A stretch of DNA of 55,072 nucleotides from Gnetum montanum (lineage: Eukaryota > Streptophyta > Gnetopsida > Gnetales > Gnetaceae), in NCBI GenBank assembly GCA_015680685.1, contig MNCI01005245.1, positions 988,775 through 1,043,846 on the forward strand, in the 5' to 3' direction. Each line of letters starts with the position of its first letter. The first letter of the stretch is position 1. This document shows positions 12,801 through 23,854 of this stretch, piece after piece. The position numbers and the translations under genes are program-made. Under the pieces are notes generated by a model. The model searched no databases. It was not told the origin of the DNA and saw nothing but the letters and a program-made list of their open reading frames with translations.

Positions 12801-14315
12801 ACAAGAAAATCTAAGGGATGTCTCAATGAGGTTGGTTGTTTGGGTTAGCCCTATAACTCTTTTCATTGTGTAGGAATAGTAACATAGTTGCACAAAGTGC
12901 ATTCCAAATTTCATGTCAAGCATTAGTTGAAGGAATGTGTTTATTTTTAGGATTGGTATCTTCCTTTGAATCTAGTGTTATTTGTAATTATGCATTTCTC
13001 GAATTTGAAAATGTTGAAACTTACATAAGAAGTGTACTCTTGAATCTTATCCTAGGATCCAAAGCAAGGTTATCACTTCTTTTGTATAGGGAAGAACTAT
13101 AAGATCTTAGGATTGGTGGTTCCCTACTTTCTTTCCATGATTTAGAGATCATGAAACACTTAGAGTTGTTCTCCAATGATACACTAGCATATGAAAAATC
13201 CTTTTAACTTGGTGGAGCTTAAAAAATTATACTCCACCTTGTTCCCCCTCTCTTTCTCTTCACCCTCCTTCTCTACTTTAAAAACTACATGTGAGCTTCA
13301 CTCTACAATGGTTGGGGACATGTATTGGATTAAAATTTCTAGTGTAGCTCATTACTGAAGCTTGTACCAAACCATGAGGGTTTAGAAATGAGGTTCCACC
13401 ATTGGAGATACACTGTCATTACCACAAAATATATTACCTACAGCATCATAGAACCTATTTTTCTGATGGCTCTAATATTTTTCAAGTGAATCTACTTGAA
13501 AACACATGCAATGCTACTAGATTTAGTAGGTGATCCTTCAATCGAATCTATTGCTTCTTTCGCATTCTATTAATTACCTAATGATTCATATGTATCTATT
13601 ACTTAGAAAATTTCTGAAAGCTATGTTTTCATAAAAATTTTTGGTTATTTACCTCATTTCTCAAGTTTTTATAGTCATTTAAATCTAGTTTGGAAAAATC
13701 AAGGATTGGATGTTGTCCATGCATGTTATCTGTCAAACTCATTTTTTTACTAGAATTTGCTGATTTAATGATAGTTTTTAAGGCCTTTGATATTGGTGTT
13801 TTCAATCATTATCATGCTTTATCAATTATTTGAAAGTGAACTTCTTCTTTTAATCTAGCATCTCTTGAATTTTGAAGCGTTTCTTATTTTATTAAATTAC
13901 TAAATCTTCTATTGATTTTTGAAAAAGTTAAAAGAGATATTGTCTCTCAACTTGGGCCAATTAAGCAATTTAAAAACCTAACTACAATTAGTGATTTTTG
14001 TAGAGTTTGATTAATGATTAAGATGGATCTTGATTCTCTTAGGTAAAAATTTACTCTACATACTAGTGGAATTAATTATGTGCAAAATGTTGTTTCTTAC
14101 AATCTTTCAAAGTTATGTTACTAATATCATTGGGAGGGTCATATGTTTCATTCATCTTCTGTTATATTACAAAAAAAAAAGGCTATGCAAACGCATTAGC
14201 ACCAAGCTACTATAAATACTACTAAGGTTCTTTTACAAATCTTTTAGATCTTGATAATGATTTTCTACAAATGCTACAAATCCTACAATGATATCTTCTA
14301 TTGATGTTTTAGTAG
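9833..14315. other. AT-rich stretch with no supportable gene
   Basis: The frames here are 60-80 codons, low-complexity and AT-driven. I recognise no conserved domain, RNA gene or retroelement end. It may be old decayed repeat, and it is the flank into which element B inserted. Confidence 0.5.
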
Positions 14316-14433
14316 CTAGACTATCATTTTCTTTTATGGTTTTTCAACAAAATATACCTTTAAGAAAGGCTCTAGTTAAATCAATTTCAAGGAATTCTTT
14401 AATGACTACAAAAAATAAATATTTATTCAAAAT
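14316..14433. repeat. 118-bp direct repeat, left copy flanking element B
   Basis: It matches 23737-23854 at 112 of 118 positions without gaps. It ends exactly where the truncated 5' LTR of B begins (GCCAGGCCTCG). Confidence 0.85.
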
Positions 14434-15281
14434 GCCAGGCCTCGATATTAGGCATGCAATGTCGGGTACGTGACATTGCGACCTAGGTACAATATCATAT
14501 ACACGATATCATGATTCCTGTGTTAGCCTATAAATACAGCACTCAAGCACACAGCAAGGGGATATACTTAGATTATTAGAGAGTTAGAAGTTCTTTTCTT
14601 TTAACAATTTAGCTTTCAATTATTCTCAGTGCATGCCCACAATGTGATACTTGTAATTGTACGGAACCTTTATTCAAGTGTGATGTACTTGGACACACAC
14701 ATGATCAATAATAAAGATCGAGATTCATCCATCATTGTAGCATTCCCTTAGCCTTTAATTGTTTTAATTGTTGATTTTTTATTGTTGTTTTCCTAGTTAA
14801 TATTTCTTTTATCATCATTTATGATTCCTATTGTTCACATAGAATGAGTATGCCTTAATCACGAACATTTAAGTATAACTACGTGGTAACCCAGTAGTGT
14901 ATCAAGTAGTGCTTTGAGTGATGTGCACTTGGTAATCCCAAAAGTAGTACATGAAGTCTAAGATGCATATAAATGATTACGGACAAATGCTCATCGAACT
15001 TAGTCTAGCTTAGATCTTATTTTCTATTGCCCATTAGCTTAATTAAGTTATCTCTTATTGTCCTTAGGAGTAGCATAGTAGTAGGGATGACATCATACAC
15101 CTCACTTTGGACTAAACCATACATGACAAAGCAAATACTAGTCCAAGTGGAAAGACAATGAACTATGATCAACGTATAACCATCTAGGTGCTATAACTAG
15201 TCCACCTACAAAGTTCGACCAGAACGCACGTACACACTCGTATTCATATGATTGAGCATAGGGATACCTCATCGCTCATTA
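14434..15281 (+). repeat. 5' LTR of element B (first 16 bp missing)
   Basis: It aligns with 22891-23736 of the 3' LTR. The first 16 bases seen there (TGATGAGTCACAGTCT) are absent. It holds decayed GATATC units at 14440-14515, a CCTATAAATACAGC TATA box near 14528, and ends CGCTCATTA before the primer site. Confidence 0.85.
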
Positions 15282-15300
15282 TTAGCATCATTTCCAGGGA
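15282..15300 (+). other. primer-binding site of element B
   Basis: TTAGCATCATTTCCAGGGA is a decayed form of the tRNA-Asp-type site TTGGCACCATTGCCGGGGA seen in the sister elements, and directly follows the LTR. Confidence 0.7.
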
Positions 15301-15415
15301 TGGTGCTAGTTATCTAGATTAGTTATATCATACAGGATCGTTGTAATAGGGTATTGATGATATATCTTTCAAACAAAGAAATTAATTTCAATTAAATCAC
15401 ACATAATTCACGACA

Positions 15416-17876
15416 ATGTCTCTTTCACAAGACAATAATAACTCAACATCTAGTGAGGCAATTCATTGGAGAACCAATGAAATATCTGATGAAAAAGAAG
15501 TTTGGAGTACTCAATCTTATGTAGGAGTTTCATATGTTCATAGACACCCCAACAATACTTAAGGACTATTGTCATCCAACTTAGACACCTCTAGTGAAGA
15601 TGGGACATCCCCTAGAACAAGGGGGCCCATAAGTCCTAGGACCTTCTTAATGGGTAGCAAGAGTACATTAAGGGATGATTGGGAGACTTACAAAAGTCAT
15701 GATGAGTCTTCCAGTTTCCTCTCTACCTCTACTCTTTTAACGTCGGGTTGTGACACAAATGACTATTCCTTAAGAGGTTGGTCTAGAAATAAAAATCAAA
15801 CCCACAAGCAAAATCAGGAATGCCAACATGAACATAGATAACATTGTCCCAACTCATGAACTCACAACCTATTTAGTGATGATGAACCCCTGCTAGCCAC
15901 TAAGAGCTCAATGCATGTAACAAAGACCATTTAGATATCTCACAGGCATTGCAAGGAAAGCCATCTACCCAGGCTTGATTTAAAAAGCTTTCCTAAGTTT
16001 TTAGTAGGCTATGATTCATATCCACAACATCATCTACAAGCCTTCTATGATGCCTATGTATGGAACAACATTGAGAATGGGTGGCAAAGGCTTAAGCTCT
16101 TCCCTATGACACTCATTGGCCAAGCTAAACTGTGGTATAGGTCTTTAAAATTGAATTCAATTAACCATTGGCCTACAATGGTAAACTTCTTCAATGAAAG
16201 ATATCAAACCTATGCATGAGTGTCAACCTTGAGGAGATAAAGCCAAGATTGGAAACAAGGACAACATGAACCCTTGGACATGGCCTTAGAAAGATATTAC
16301 TCTTTGTTAAACAAATGCCCAAGCCATGGGTTCTCTGAGGAAAGGCTAATGTATCACATCATGAATGGGCTCCGTAATGAAACAAGGGAAACCCTAGGGA
16401 TGTATACCCTAGGTCAACTATATGAACTACAAACCCATCAATTCCAAGAGCTTATTAAGCAGGTAGCAAAAGAAGAAGGAGAAATAGCCAAATGGGGGAA
16501 TGTTAAAAAACCTCAATAGAACCAAACTCTTGAAATAACATAGGTCCATAATTATGAAGAGGAGAAATTAACTCACCTTGAGGAGGTGAAACTGAAACTA
16601 TCCCTACCTTTGTTAATATTAAAATCACTAGATGAAATTGAGGAAAAGATCAAACAAGATGAAAAAGTGGGTACATGAAAAATGTGGATAATATGCAAAC
16701 ATTATTAGAGGAAGATCCACATAAGATAACTTTTACAACCAAAATAAATAGAGGATACGAAACATAGAAACATCATTTCATAATCGAAAAGAAGGGCTAA
16801 AGAAAATGAGGATAGGGGCTCAACCGCAAATCATAAGTATCAAAGCAATGTTTTCCTGTACAATCACCCAAAAGGCTAATGCCCAATCTTGTCACATCTA
16901 CATGAGCATTGGGAAAGAATGTTACATCTAGATTTCATACAGAAGTACATGGTTGGGTGCATCCTTGTCCCACAACTTTATGGGAAATTCCAAAACTCAT
17001 CGTACTATTTGTGGGCAAATTCTTACCAGCCTTGGTACTATGCTCAACTGCAATGGCAAAACCCCCAGTCATGGGGGAGGCCATTGCCAAATTGGCCACA
17101 CCCTTCATATCACCTGAAACCAAGTGCTTATTATGTTCAACACCCTGTTTCTCCAATTGGATCAACATCCCCTACTTCAGCTCATCATTATCACTCTCCT
17201 AAGTATCATCAACCCATATCCTCTCCTACGGGATCACCACCTCATGTTCCTTACACTTCACCTTACTCTTAATATTCTCCTCCTTCACCTCCTTCTACAT
17301 CGCCACCAATTGTACTGAAAGGTTTTGCACCATAGCACCAACCAACGAACATTACTTGTGCTACTATGGTCAACAGCAATGGGAGTCCTCCATAACATCG
17401 AAAGCATCTTTTCTTTGGGCATGGTCATAAAAAGAGACAACACAGTTATAAAACCACTACATCTTACAACTCAACACAAGCCTAACATTGTGATGCACCT
17501 TCCTCTTCAAACTCAACACCTCATGTTACCTTATCCAAGCCACCAATTAATACTCCAACCATGCAGCCCAATGAATATAACAACGTGAGGAGACATATCG
17601 ATCCTTGCATACCATCTTATGGTCACAAGTGCCATAGTGGATCAACTTCTTATCACATGACCACATCTTATAATCTGCCCCACCATGCCTACTTTAATCA
17701 AGTGTGTGAACCCAAATTTGGGTACGTTCCTACCACTACATCAAAAGACACCTAATGGTTTGGATATAACCAAACCCCAATATTTCCAACATGCATGGAT
17801 CCTAACTTTTCATTTATTAATTATCACCATGATCAAAGGTTTAGTCATGGGGGATATCCCCCATTCTAACAAGTAG
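15416..17876 (+). pseudogene. gag remnant of element B
   Basis: The frame starts at ATG 15416 (MSLSQDNNN) after a short leader. The core retrotransposon gag domain lies at about 15980-16500. It shows LQAFYDAYVWNNIENGWQ, KLFPMTLIGQAKLWYRSL, FFNERYQTY and a MALERYYSLLNKCPSHGF segment. A proline/tyrosine/histidine-rich tail (about 16950-17870) ends GDIPHSNK-stop. Stops and frame changes interrupt it. The homologue in A (32196-34017) confirms the frame. The expected product is an RNA-binding capsid protein. No zinc knuckle is evident. Confidence 0.75.
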
Positions 17877-19305
17877 AATTAGTAAATGTTTTTCCTTTTC
17901 TTGGGTTTTACAATATTTTTTTTTTCAATTTTTTTTCTAATTTCTCATTTTCCAATTTTTTGTTTTATCTTTTTATAGGTAATCTCATCTGTGAATAAAA
18001 TACTCATGTAACCAGTCGGTTGAGGCGTTGTTCTATGTTATCAAGTGACAAGTGACTAATTATTTGGATAGTAAGCCCACAACATCCACCCACCCATTCT
18101 ATTAATAAGAGGTTCTTACTCTGGGTATGATGATATTCTTATTATCATCAAAACTTAAAGTAACTTTGTACTCATTATGCCTAAAGCAAAGAGTGATGGA
18201 CTAAGAGGGAATGGCAAGGGTGTGACATCAAGGGGACTTGTGGATTCTCTTTGGTGACATCTGTATGTGCTATCATGTAGCTTGGTTGTACTAAGATCCT
18301 TGTAGATCTAACGAACAATGGGAGTAAGATTTGTAATAAAGGCACTCAATAAAGGAACTTAATGCTATTCTAAGGGATCCCATTGGAAAGACATGCACCC
18401 ATGCCTGAAGGTTGGTGGCTTATTCGAATCACCTTTGGGAAAGACCAAGTGCAAAAGCAGCCAAAAGAAGAAAAAGAAAAGAAGAAGAAAGCAAAGAAGA
18501 AAAGAAAGAAGTGAAGCAAAAAAGAAAAGCACAAGAAAAACGTGCTGAAAACAAATTTAAATTACTCCTCCCTTACTCAAAATGCCAAGTGATCATACAC
18601 CTTGCTGTCATGATGCTCTTACGGTTGTCTATCATTGGGATGAAACAATGTAATGTCACTAATTAGAGGTATGGACTTGGTTTTGATCTTGGATCAAAAT
18701 GCTAATGGTACTTTAATCACACACACCACATAGGATTCATTGTGCCCAAGGCAAGTTACCTCACGTCCTGATCTCTACAATCCCTTCTACAATTCATCAC
18801 ATCTCATGATCCAGGTACTTCTAACTTGTGTCTTATGTGGCATAGAATTCATACCTCATAATGATGGTACTTAACATGTATGTATTTTGTTGCACAAGTG
18901 TAGGTTGCATTTAATCCTTCTAATGCCTACGGACATTTTAAGGTGTGGTTATGCAAGGGCATAATTGGTTGGAAACTAATTTGGGAAGGATCCACTTGTG
19001 TCACTTTTGTAATTTGTACTTGTTGCACATCACCACATCATTTTATACCCTCTATGTACTCCATTGCCAAATCTATTCTTTCCTTTGTCATCATTTTAAT
19101 TGAATTCTCCTTAAAACCATTACATGTCCTTTCGCCTCATTCTTTTCAAAGAACTTCATTATGTAACTCCACTTCATTACACTTTCAAGGTCTCAATTCC
19201 CACTTGCCATTACCCTAGACCTTTCGAATCTATGTCAAATCCTTCAATTTCAGCCCTAAAAGCTCGAACAATCATCAATTTTACTAAGTACCCTTTCTTG
19301 GTTGG
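17877..19305 (+). other. non-coding spacer between gag and ORF2 of B
   Basis: It is conserved with A (34018-35400), including landmarks such as GTGTGACATCAAGGGGACTT and an A/G-rich lysine-codon run (18450-18550 in B, 34570-34625 in A). No gene is supported. Conservation between decayed copies reflects shared ancestry, and a cis role such as packaging is only a guess. Confidence 0.6.
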
Positions 19306-19397
19306 GATGCGATATCAGGTACTCGATATTAGGTCCAACATGATATCAGGTATACACTATCACGTACGCGATATCCCATCCATAAAAAGTATATATA
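19306..19397 (+). promoter_or_regulatory. internal LTR-like promoter of element B
   Basis: Six GATATC or near-GATATC cores (GCGATATCAGG, TCGATATTAGG, ATGATATCAGG, ACTATCACG, GCGATATCCC) are followed by TATATATA at 19390-19397 and GGGGACCC. The composition and order copy the LTR U3 (array, then TATA), but the site is internal, about 500 bp ahead of ORF2. The inferred role is to drive an ORF2 transcript. Confidence 0.6.
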
Positions 19398-19651
19398 GGG
19401 GACCCTCGTGTACTACACATGTCATTTTCAATAGTTGACATGAGGGGAGTTGTTCAAATTTTCTTCCATGATTTTCAGAGCTTTGCAATTCTAAATTCAA
19501 CTTCCAATATTTTTCTCTTCGACACTCCAATTTCTTTTCCAATTGAACCTAATTAAACCCAAAGTGTTCAACTTAGTCATGGGGAAGGGGTACTGTAGAA
19601 CTTGTGCATAATTTTTTCAAAATTTGCTATCGCCTAAAGGATATCATAGGG

Positions 19652-19901
19652 GTAAGTACTATTAGAAATTCATGCCAAACTAATTTTCCCCCTTCACCCA
19701 ATTCATCTAAGTTATTATATGCGTCACCTAAACAAATCAAATCCAACATTAAACTTTTAGGGCAACTTCCTTGAAAAATTTCTAACTCTAGAATCACACT
19801 AAGCAAAGAATTAAACATTTATTAAAGGTAATGAGTAAGGTATAAGATAATTAAATTTCTTTAAATAACCTTATTAACAATCAATCCTTGTGTGATTACA
19901 A
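19652..19901 (+). other. intron-like segment ahead of ORF2 in B
   Basis: Donor ATAGGG|GTAAGTA at 19652. The segment ends GATTACAA just before the ORF2 ATG, so the acceptor AG kept in A (GATTGCAG) is mutated here. About 250 nt, AT-rich. Confidence 0.5.
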
Positions 19902-22697
19902 ATGGCCCCTAAAAGAGGACAATAGAGAGGACTTTCTCCAGGTGCAACCAAACACCCGAGAGAAGGCAGAGGCCAAGGACCTTATGCAGAACATGCAAAG
20001 CAGGAGGCATAATCATTCAGCATCCATTAGGAAACTCCTATCACTACACAATCTAGCCAAGTAGAAGGTGGAGAAGTCAGGGCACTAGAATAAGGACAAC
20101 ACCTCACGTTGCCCAAAAATGTGTTCAAGCCATTTTGGAAAAGTCCACATCCTCTATCATGATTGTGGAACTTAATTTTGGGCCTTTTACCAAATTCACC
20201 CCTAAACCAATCAAGGATCTACTTAAGGGATCTCCACTATGGTCCATCCTCTTGGAGAGTGAAGAGTGGTATCTAGGTGAAACATATTAGTTTTGGCACA
20301 ATAAAGAAGAGGGCACCACCATTGATATTGGTGGAATTTCAGTAGATTTCTCCACAAAGGCCATTGCAGAAGTTTTGAATCTTCCAAATAGAGGGCCCAA
20401 AGTTGCTCATTTTTCCACTTGCTCTAATACAAATGTAAGGATAGTATGGTTAAAAAGGGAATATGGCAAAGAAGATAAGACATATGGAGAATTAACCCTT
20501 GAAGAGAGAATTTACTTTAAAATTGGCACCTATCATATTTTCCCAACAAAGGGTTTAAATAGAATTTCTACATATGCGGTAAGAGGAAGTACAATTTTGA
20601 TGGGCAAGGTTGATGCCAATTTTCCTCATATATATTCAATAGAAATATTAAGGTAGTTTGAAGAACGGAAGATAGGAAAGTTTACACTACCCTTTTCTTG
20701 TCTAATCAGAAAGCTATGTTGGCATTCTGGAATTCTGGGTTACACCAATGATGTCCTCAAAAAAGCTCAAAATTCTTCATATGCTAAATTACGCAAGCCA
20801 CTAGCACCAAGAAAAGATGTTGGTAAGACGTTAGAGCCTAAACAAGAATAGATGGTTGGGCCCACTGCACCTCAAATGGTAGGTCCTAGCCATATTCTAG
20901 ACATAAGGCCTAGCCAAAAACAAGAAGCAGGGCCTAGCACACAACCAATAGGCTAGCAAGACTAGCAACTGCCATCATTGTTGCAAGATTACTGATCATC
21001 GATGAGTCATCTCAAGGCCATCATTGAGACGGCTAGTTGGGAGAGCAGAGACAAGGCTAATCTCTTCAAGGTGATTGATGATGTTGTACGTCCAACCATA
21101 TCAATTGATCCTACAAGGGGTGAGGTCTCAATTCAATCAAGAGGAGGGAAATCACACTAGCAGATCTTTGAAAATGCTGCATCATTCCAAATACAATTAG
21201 AAACTGGTGAAGGTGCCACAGTGATGGTCATGCAACACCAGGATGCAGCTGAAGCAGTAGAGGTGGTCATAGACCACATCAAAGAATTATTTAATGTTAT
21301 TGTTGTGCCACCAATAGATTTCATAGGAGCACATGATGCTCAAGTTTTGGTTGATACCTGACTCCTGGAGAACATGAGGATGCTTTGGGTCACTTACTAC
21401 AAATACGACAAGTTGTGATGACCTTGTTTAACATTCCCCAAGATGTCATAGTAGCACAATCAAACCTCATTTCCACTAAAGGAAAGTTGATCATGGCTGA
21501 GGTTAGGGCCAAATATGCAAAAGACAAGTTGTAGTGACTCCAAGAAAAGTTCATCACCCTACAAGCTAAACAATAGGATCCATCCCAATTTGTTATAGCC
21601 AATCAGTTAGAATCCTTTAGAATAGAGCAATTGAATGAATTGTTAATGGAGAATAAAAGGGTGGCAATGGAAAAAGAGAAGGCTAATTGGGATGCTTCAA
21701 AGGCACAAGCTCAAATGTATGCACATGTCAAAGCTCTCAAGGCCTTACAAGAGGAGAATAAACTACTTGCTGCTGAGAACCTCCGGTTGACTACCATTGA
21801 AAAACAAAAAAAATTGTTCTCAAGGAAAGCCTTCAACAAATGAGAGAACAATTAATAAGAGTCAACTAAGATATAAGTTGCTTAGCTAGAGAAAATAGAA
21901 CCCCCTCAATGGAGGAGGTATGCACCATCTGATAGAGGACAGCTATTGAAATAAGCACATGGAAAAATGAGGCTAAGAAACATGAAAGATTAAAGGAGCA
22001 CTTCTACGACCATGTGGGCATGTACAAGGAAATCATTGAGAAGGAACTTTGAATAGCCAAGGCACATATCAACTCCCTTAGTGCTCAAAACACTAATTGG
22101 TAAGCCATTCTAGATACTTATGCCCTTGTCCATTAGGTAGACTTAAAAAGCTGGGACCTGTAGATTCAAGATCCCAAAGAATACATGGAGTTGGAAAATC
22201 TGCAATATGCCAACTTAGCCATGTTGATAGCAGGATGCCTAAGGAATGAGATCAAGAAGTAGGTAGTGGCCACTTACACATGATATGAAGCTGAGTTTGC
22301 CAAACATAAGAAAACATTATAGAGATTAGAGGTTGCAAACTCTACATTGGAGGTGGTAAAGACCAACTACCAAAGCCAAAAATATGTAGCAACAGATTTG
22401 GCTCAATGGCTTACAAATTACCAGGAACTCAAAGACAAAGTCAGAGCCTATGAAGAGGAATGACGGCTATTTACAGCATGGTATGTCAAGGCCAATCAAA
22501 TGTTCCCAAATCTATCGTGTCCATGAGAAGTGCCAACTCCATAAAACATTGGAACATCAACATGGATGACTCATGATCCTTGGACAAAAGAGAAGAAACT
22601 TCAGGTGCTTCTTCAAAGGTATCAACTTCAGAAGCCTGGAGCATAAGACAAAGAAAAGGCACCCATGGAGGAGCCACCACCATTGGGAACCACATGA
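19902..22697 (+). pseudogene. ORF2 of element B, plant transposon-protein-like with coiled coil
   Basis: ATG at 19902 (MAPKRGQ), end EEPPPLGTT-stop at 22697, about 930 codons with several stops. The N-terminal globular part (about 20150-20760) has MIVELNFGPFTKFTP, EEWYLGETY, GGISVDFSTKAIAEVLNLP, LTLEERIYFKIGTYHIFP, and ISTYAVRGSTILMGK. This order resembles the plant 'putative transposon protein' domain found beside gag in some retroelements. That assignment is from memory of the family. The C-terminal half (about 21200-22480) is Glu/Lys/Gln/Ala-rich with heptad-like segments such as KALKALQEENKLLAAENLRL, so a long coiled coil is likely. Most stops are TAG where glutamine is expected. No enzyme motif is seen. 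Confidence 0.65.
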
Positions 22698-22874
22698 GTT
22701 TCACAAGTTTTGTATTTTGTTTTGGTGTCCAAATTTTATTTTTTTTCCATACTGCAACATGAAACAGTTCATGGTCAATCAATAATCCCATACCTATCCA
22801 TTGTTTTTAATCAAATGAACTTGTTCCTCATTTTTTTTGACTCGAGGATGAGTTCTTATTCAATAGTGCGGGTA

Positions 22875-23736
22875 TGATGAGTCACAGTCTGCCAAGCCCT
22901 AATATCGAGTATGCGATATCAGGTACGTGATGTCAAAGCCTAGATACGATATTGTATACACAATATCATGATTCCTATGTTAACCTATAAATATAGCACT
23001 CAAGCACATAGCGAGGGGATATACTTAGATTATTAGAGAGCTAGAAGTTCTTTTCTTTTGACAATTTAGCTTTCAATTATTCTCATTGCATGCTGGCAGT
23101 GTGATGCTTGTAATTGTATGGAACCTTTGTTCGAGTGTGACATACTTGGACACACACACAATCAGCAATAAAGATTGAGATTACTCCATCATTGCAGCAT
23201 TCACTTAGCTTTTAATTATTTTAATTGTGATTATTTATTGTTGTTATCTTAGTTTATATTTTTTTATTGTCATTTACGACTCCTACTATTAACACAGAAT
23301 GAGTACACTTTAATCACGAAAATTTAAGTGTAACTACATGATAACCCAATAGCATATCAAGTAGTGCTTTGAGTGATGTGCGCTTGGTAATCCCAAAAGT
23401 AGTACACAAAGTCCAAGATGCATATGGATGATTAGGAATAGATGCTCATCACACTTAGGCTAGCTTAGATATTATTTCCCATTGCCCATAAGCTTAATTA
23501 AGTTATCTCTTATTATCCTTAGGAGTAGCATAGTAGTAGGGATCACATCATACACCTCACTTTGTACTAAACCATACATGACAAAGCAAATACTAGTCTA
23601 AGTGGGAAGACAACAAACTAGAATCAACGTATAACCATCTAGGTGCCACAACTAGTCCATCCATAAAGTTCAACCAGATCATGCGTACATGCTAGTATTT
23701 GTATGGTTGAGCGTAAGGTTACCTCATCACTCATAA
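22875..23736 (+). repeat. 3' LTR of element B
   Basis: Purine tract ATAGTGCGGGTA, then TGATGAGTCACAG. GATATC-like units lie at 22900-22970, the TATA box CCTATAAATATAGC near 22986, and the end is CACTCATAA at 23736, followed at once by the right copy of the 118-bp repeat. 862 bp. Confidence 0.85.
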
Positions 23737-23854
23737 CTAAACTATCATTTTCTTTTATGATTGTTCAACAAAATATACCTTTGAGAAAGGCTCTAGTTAA
23801 ATCAATTTCAAAGAATTCTTTAATGACTACAAAAAATAAATATTTATTTAAAAT
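23737..23854. repeat. 118-bp direct repeat, right copy flanking element B
   Basis: This is the partner of 14316-14433 (112/118 identical, no gaps), starting directly after the end of the 3' LTR of B. Confidence 0.85.

Larger units (their letters stand above)
14434..23736 (+). mobile_element. element B: pol-less gypsy retrotransposon (LTR-gag-ORF2-LTR)
   Basis: This 9.3-kb element has a 5' LTR lacking its first 16 bases, a tRNA-Asp-type primer site, a gag remnant, about 2 kb of non-coding DNA with an internal promoter, an intron-like segment, ORF2, a purine tract and a full 3' LTR. I find no protease, RT, RNase H or integrase in either orientation, so it is non-autonomous. It is flanked by the 118-bp repeat instead of the usual 5-bp target duplication. 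Confidence 0.85.
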
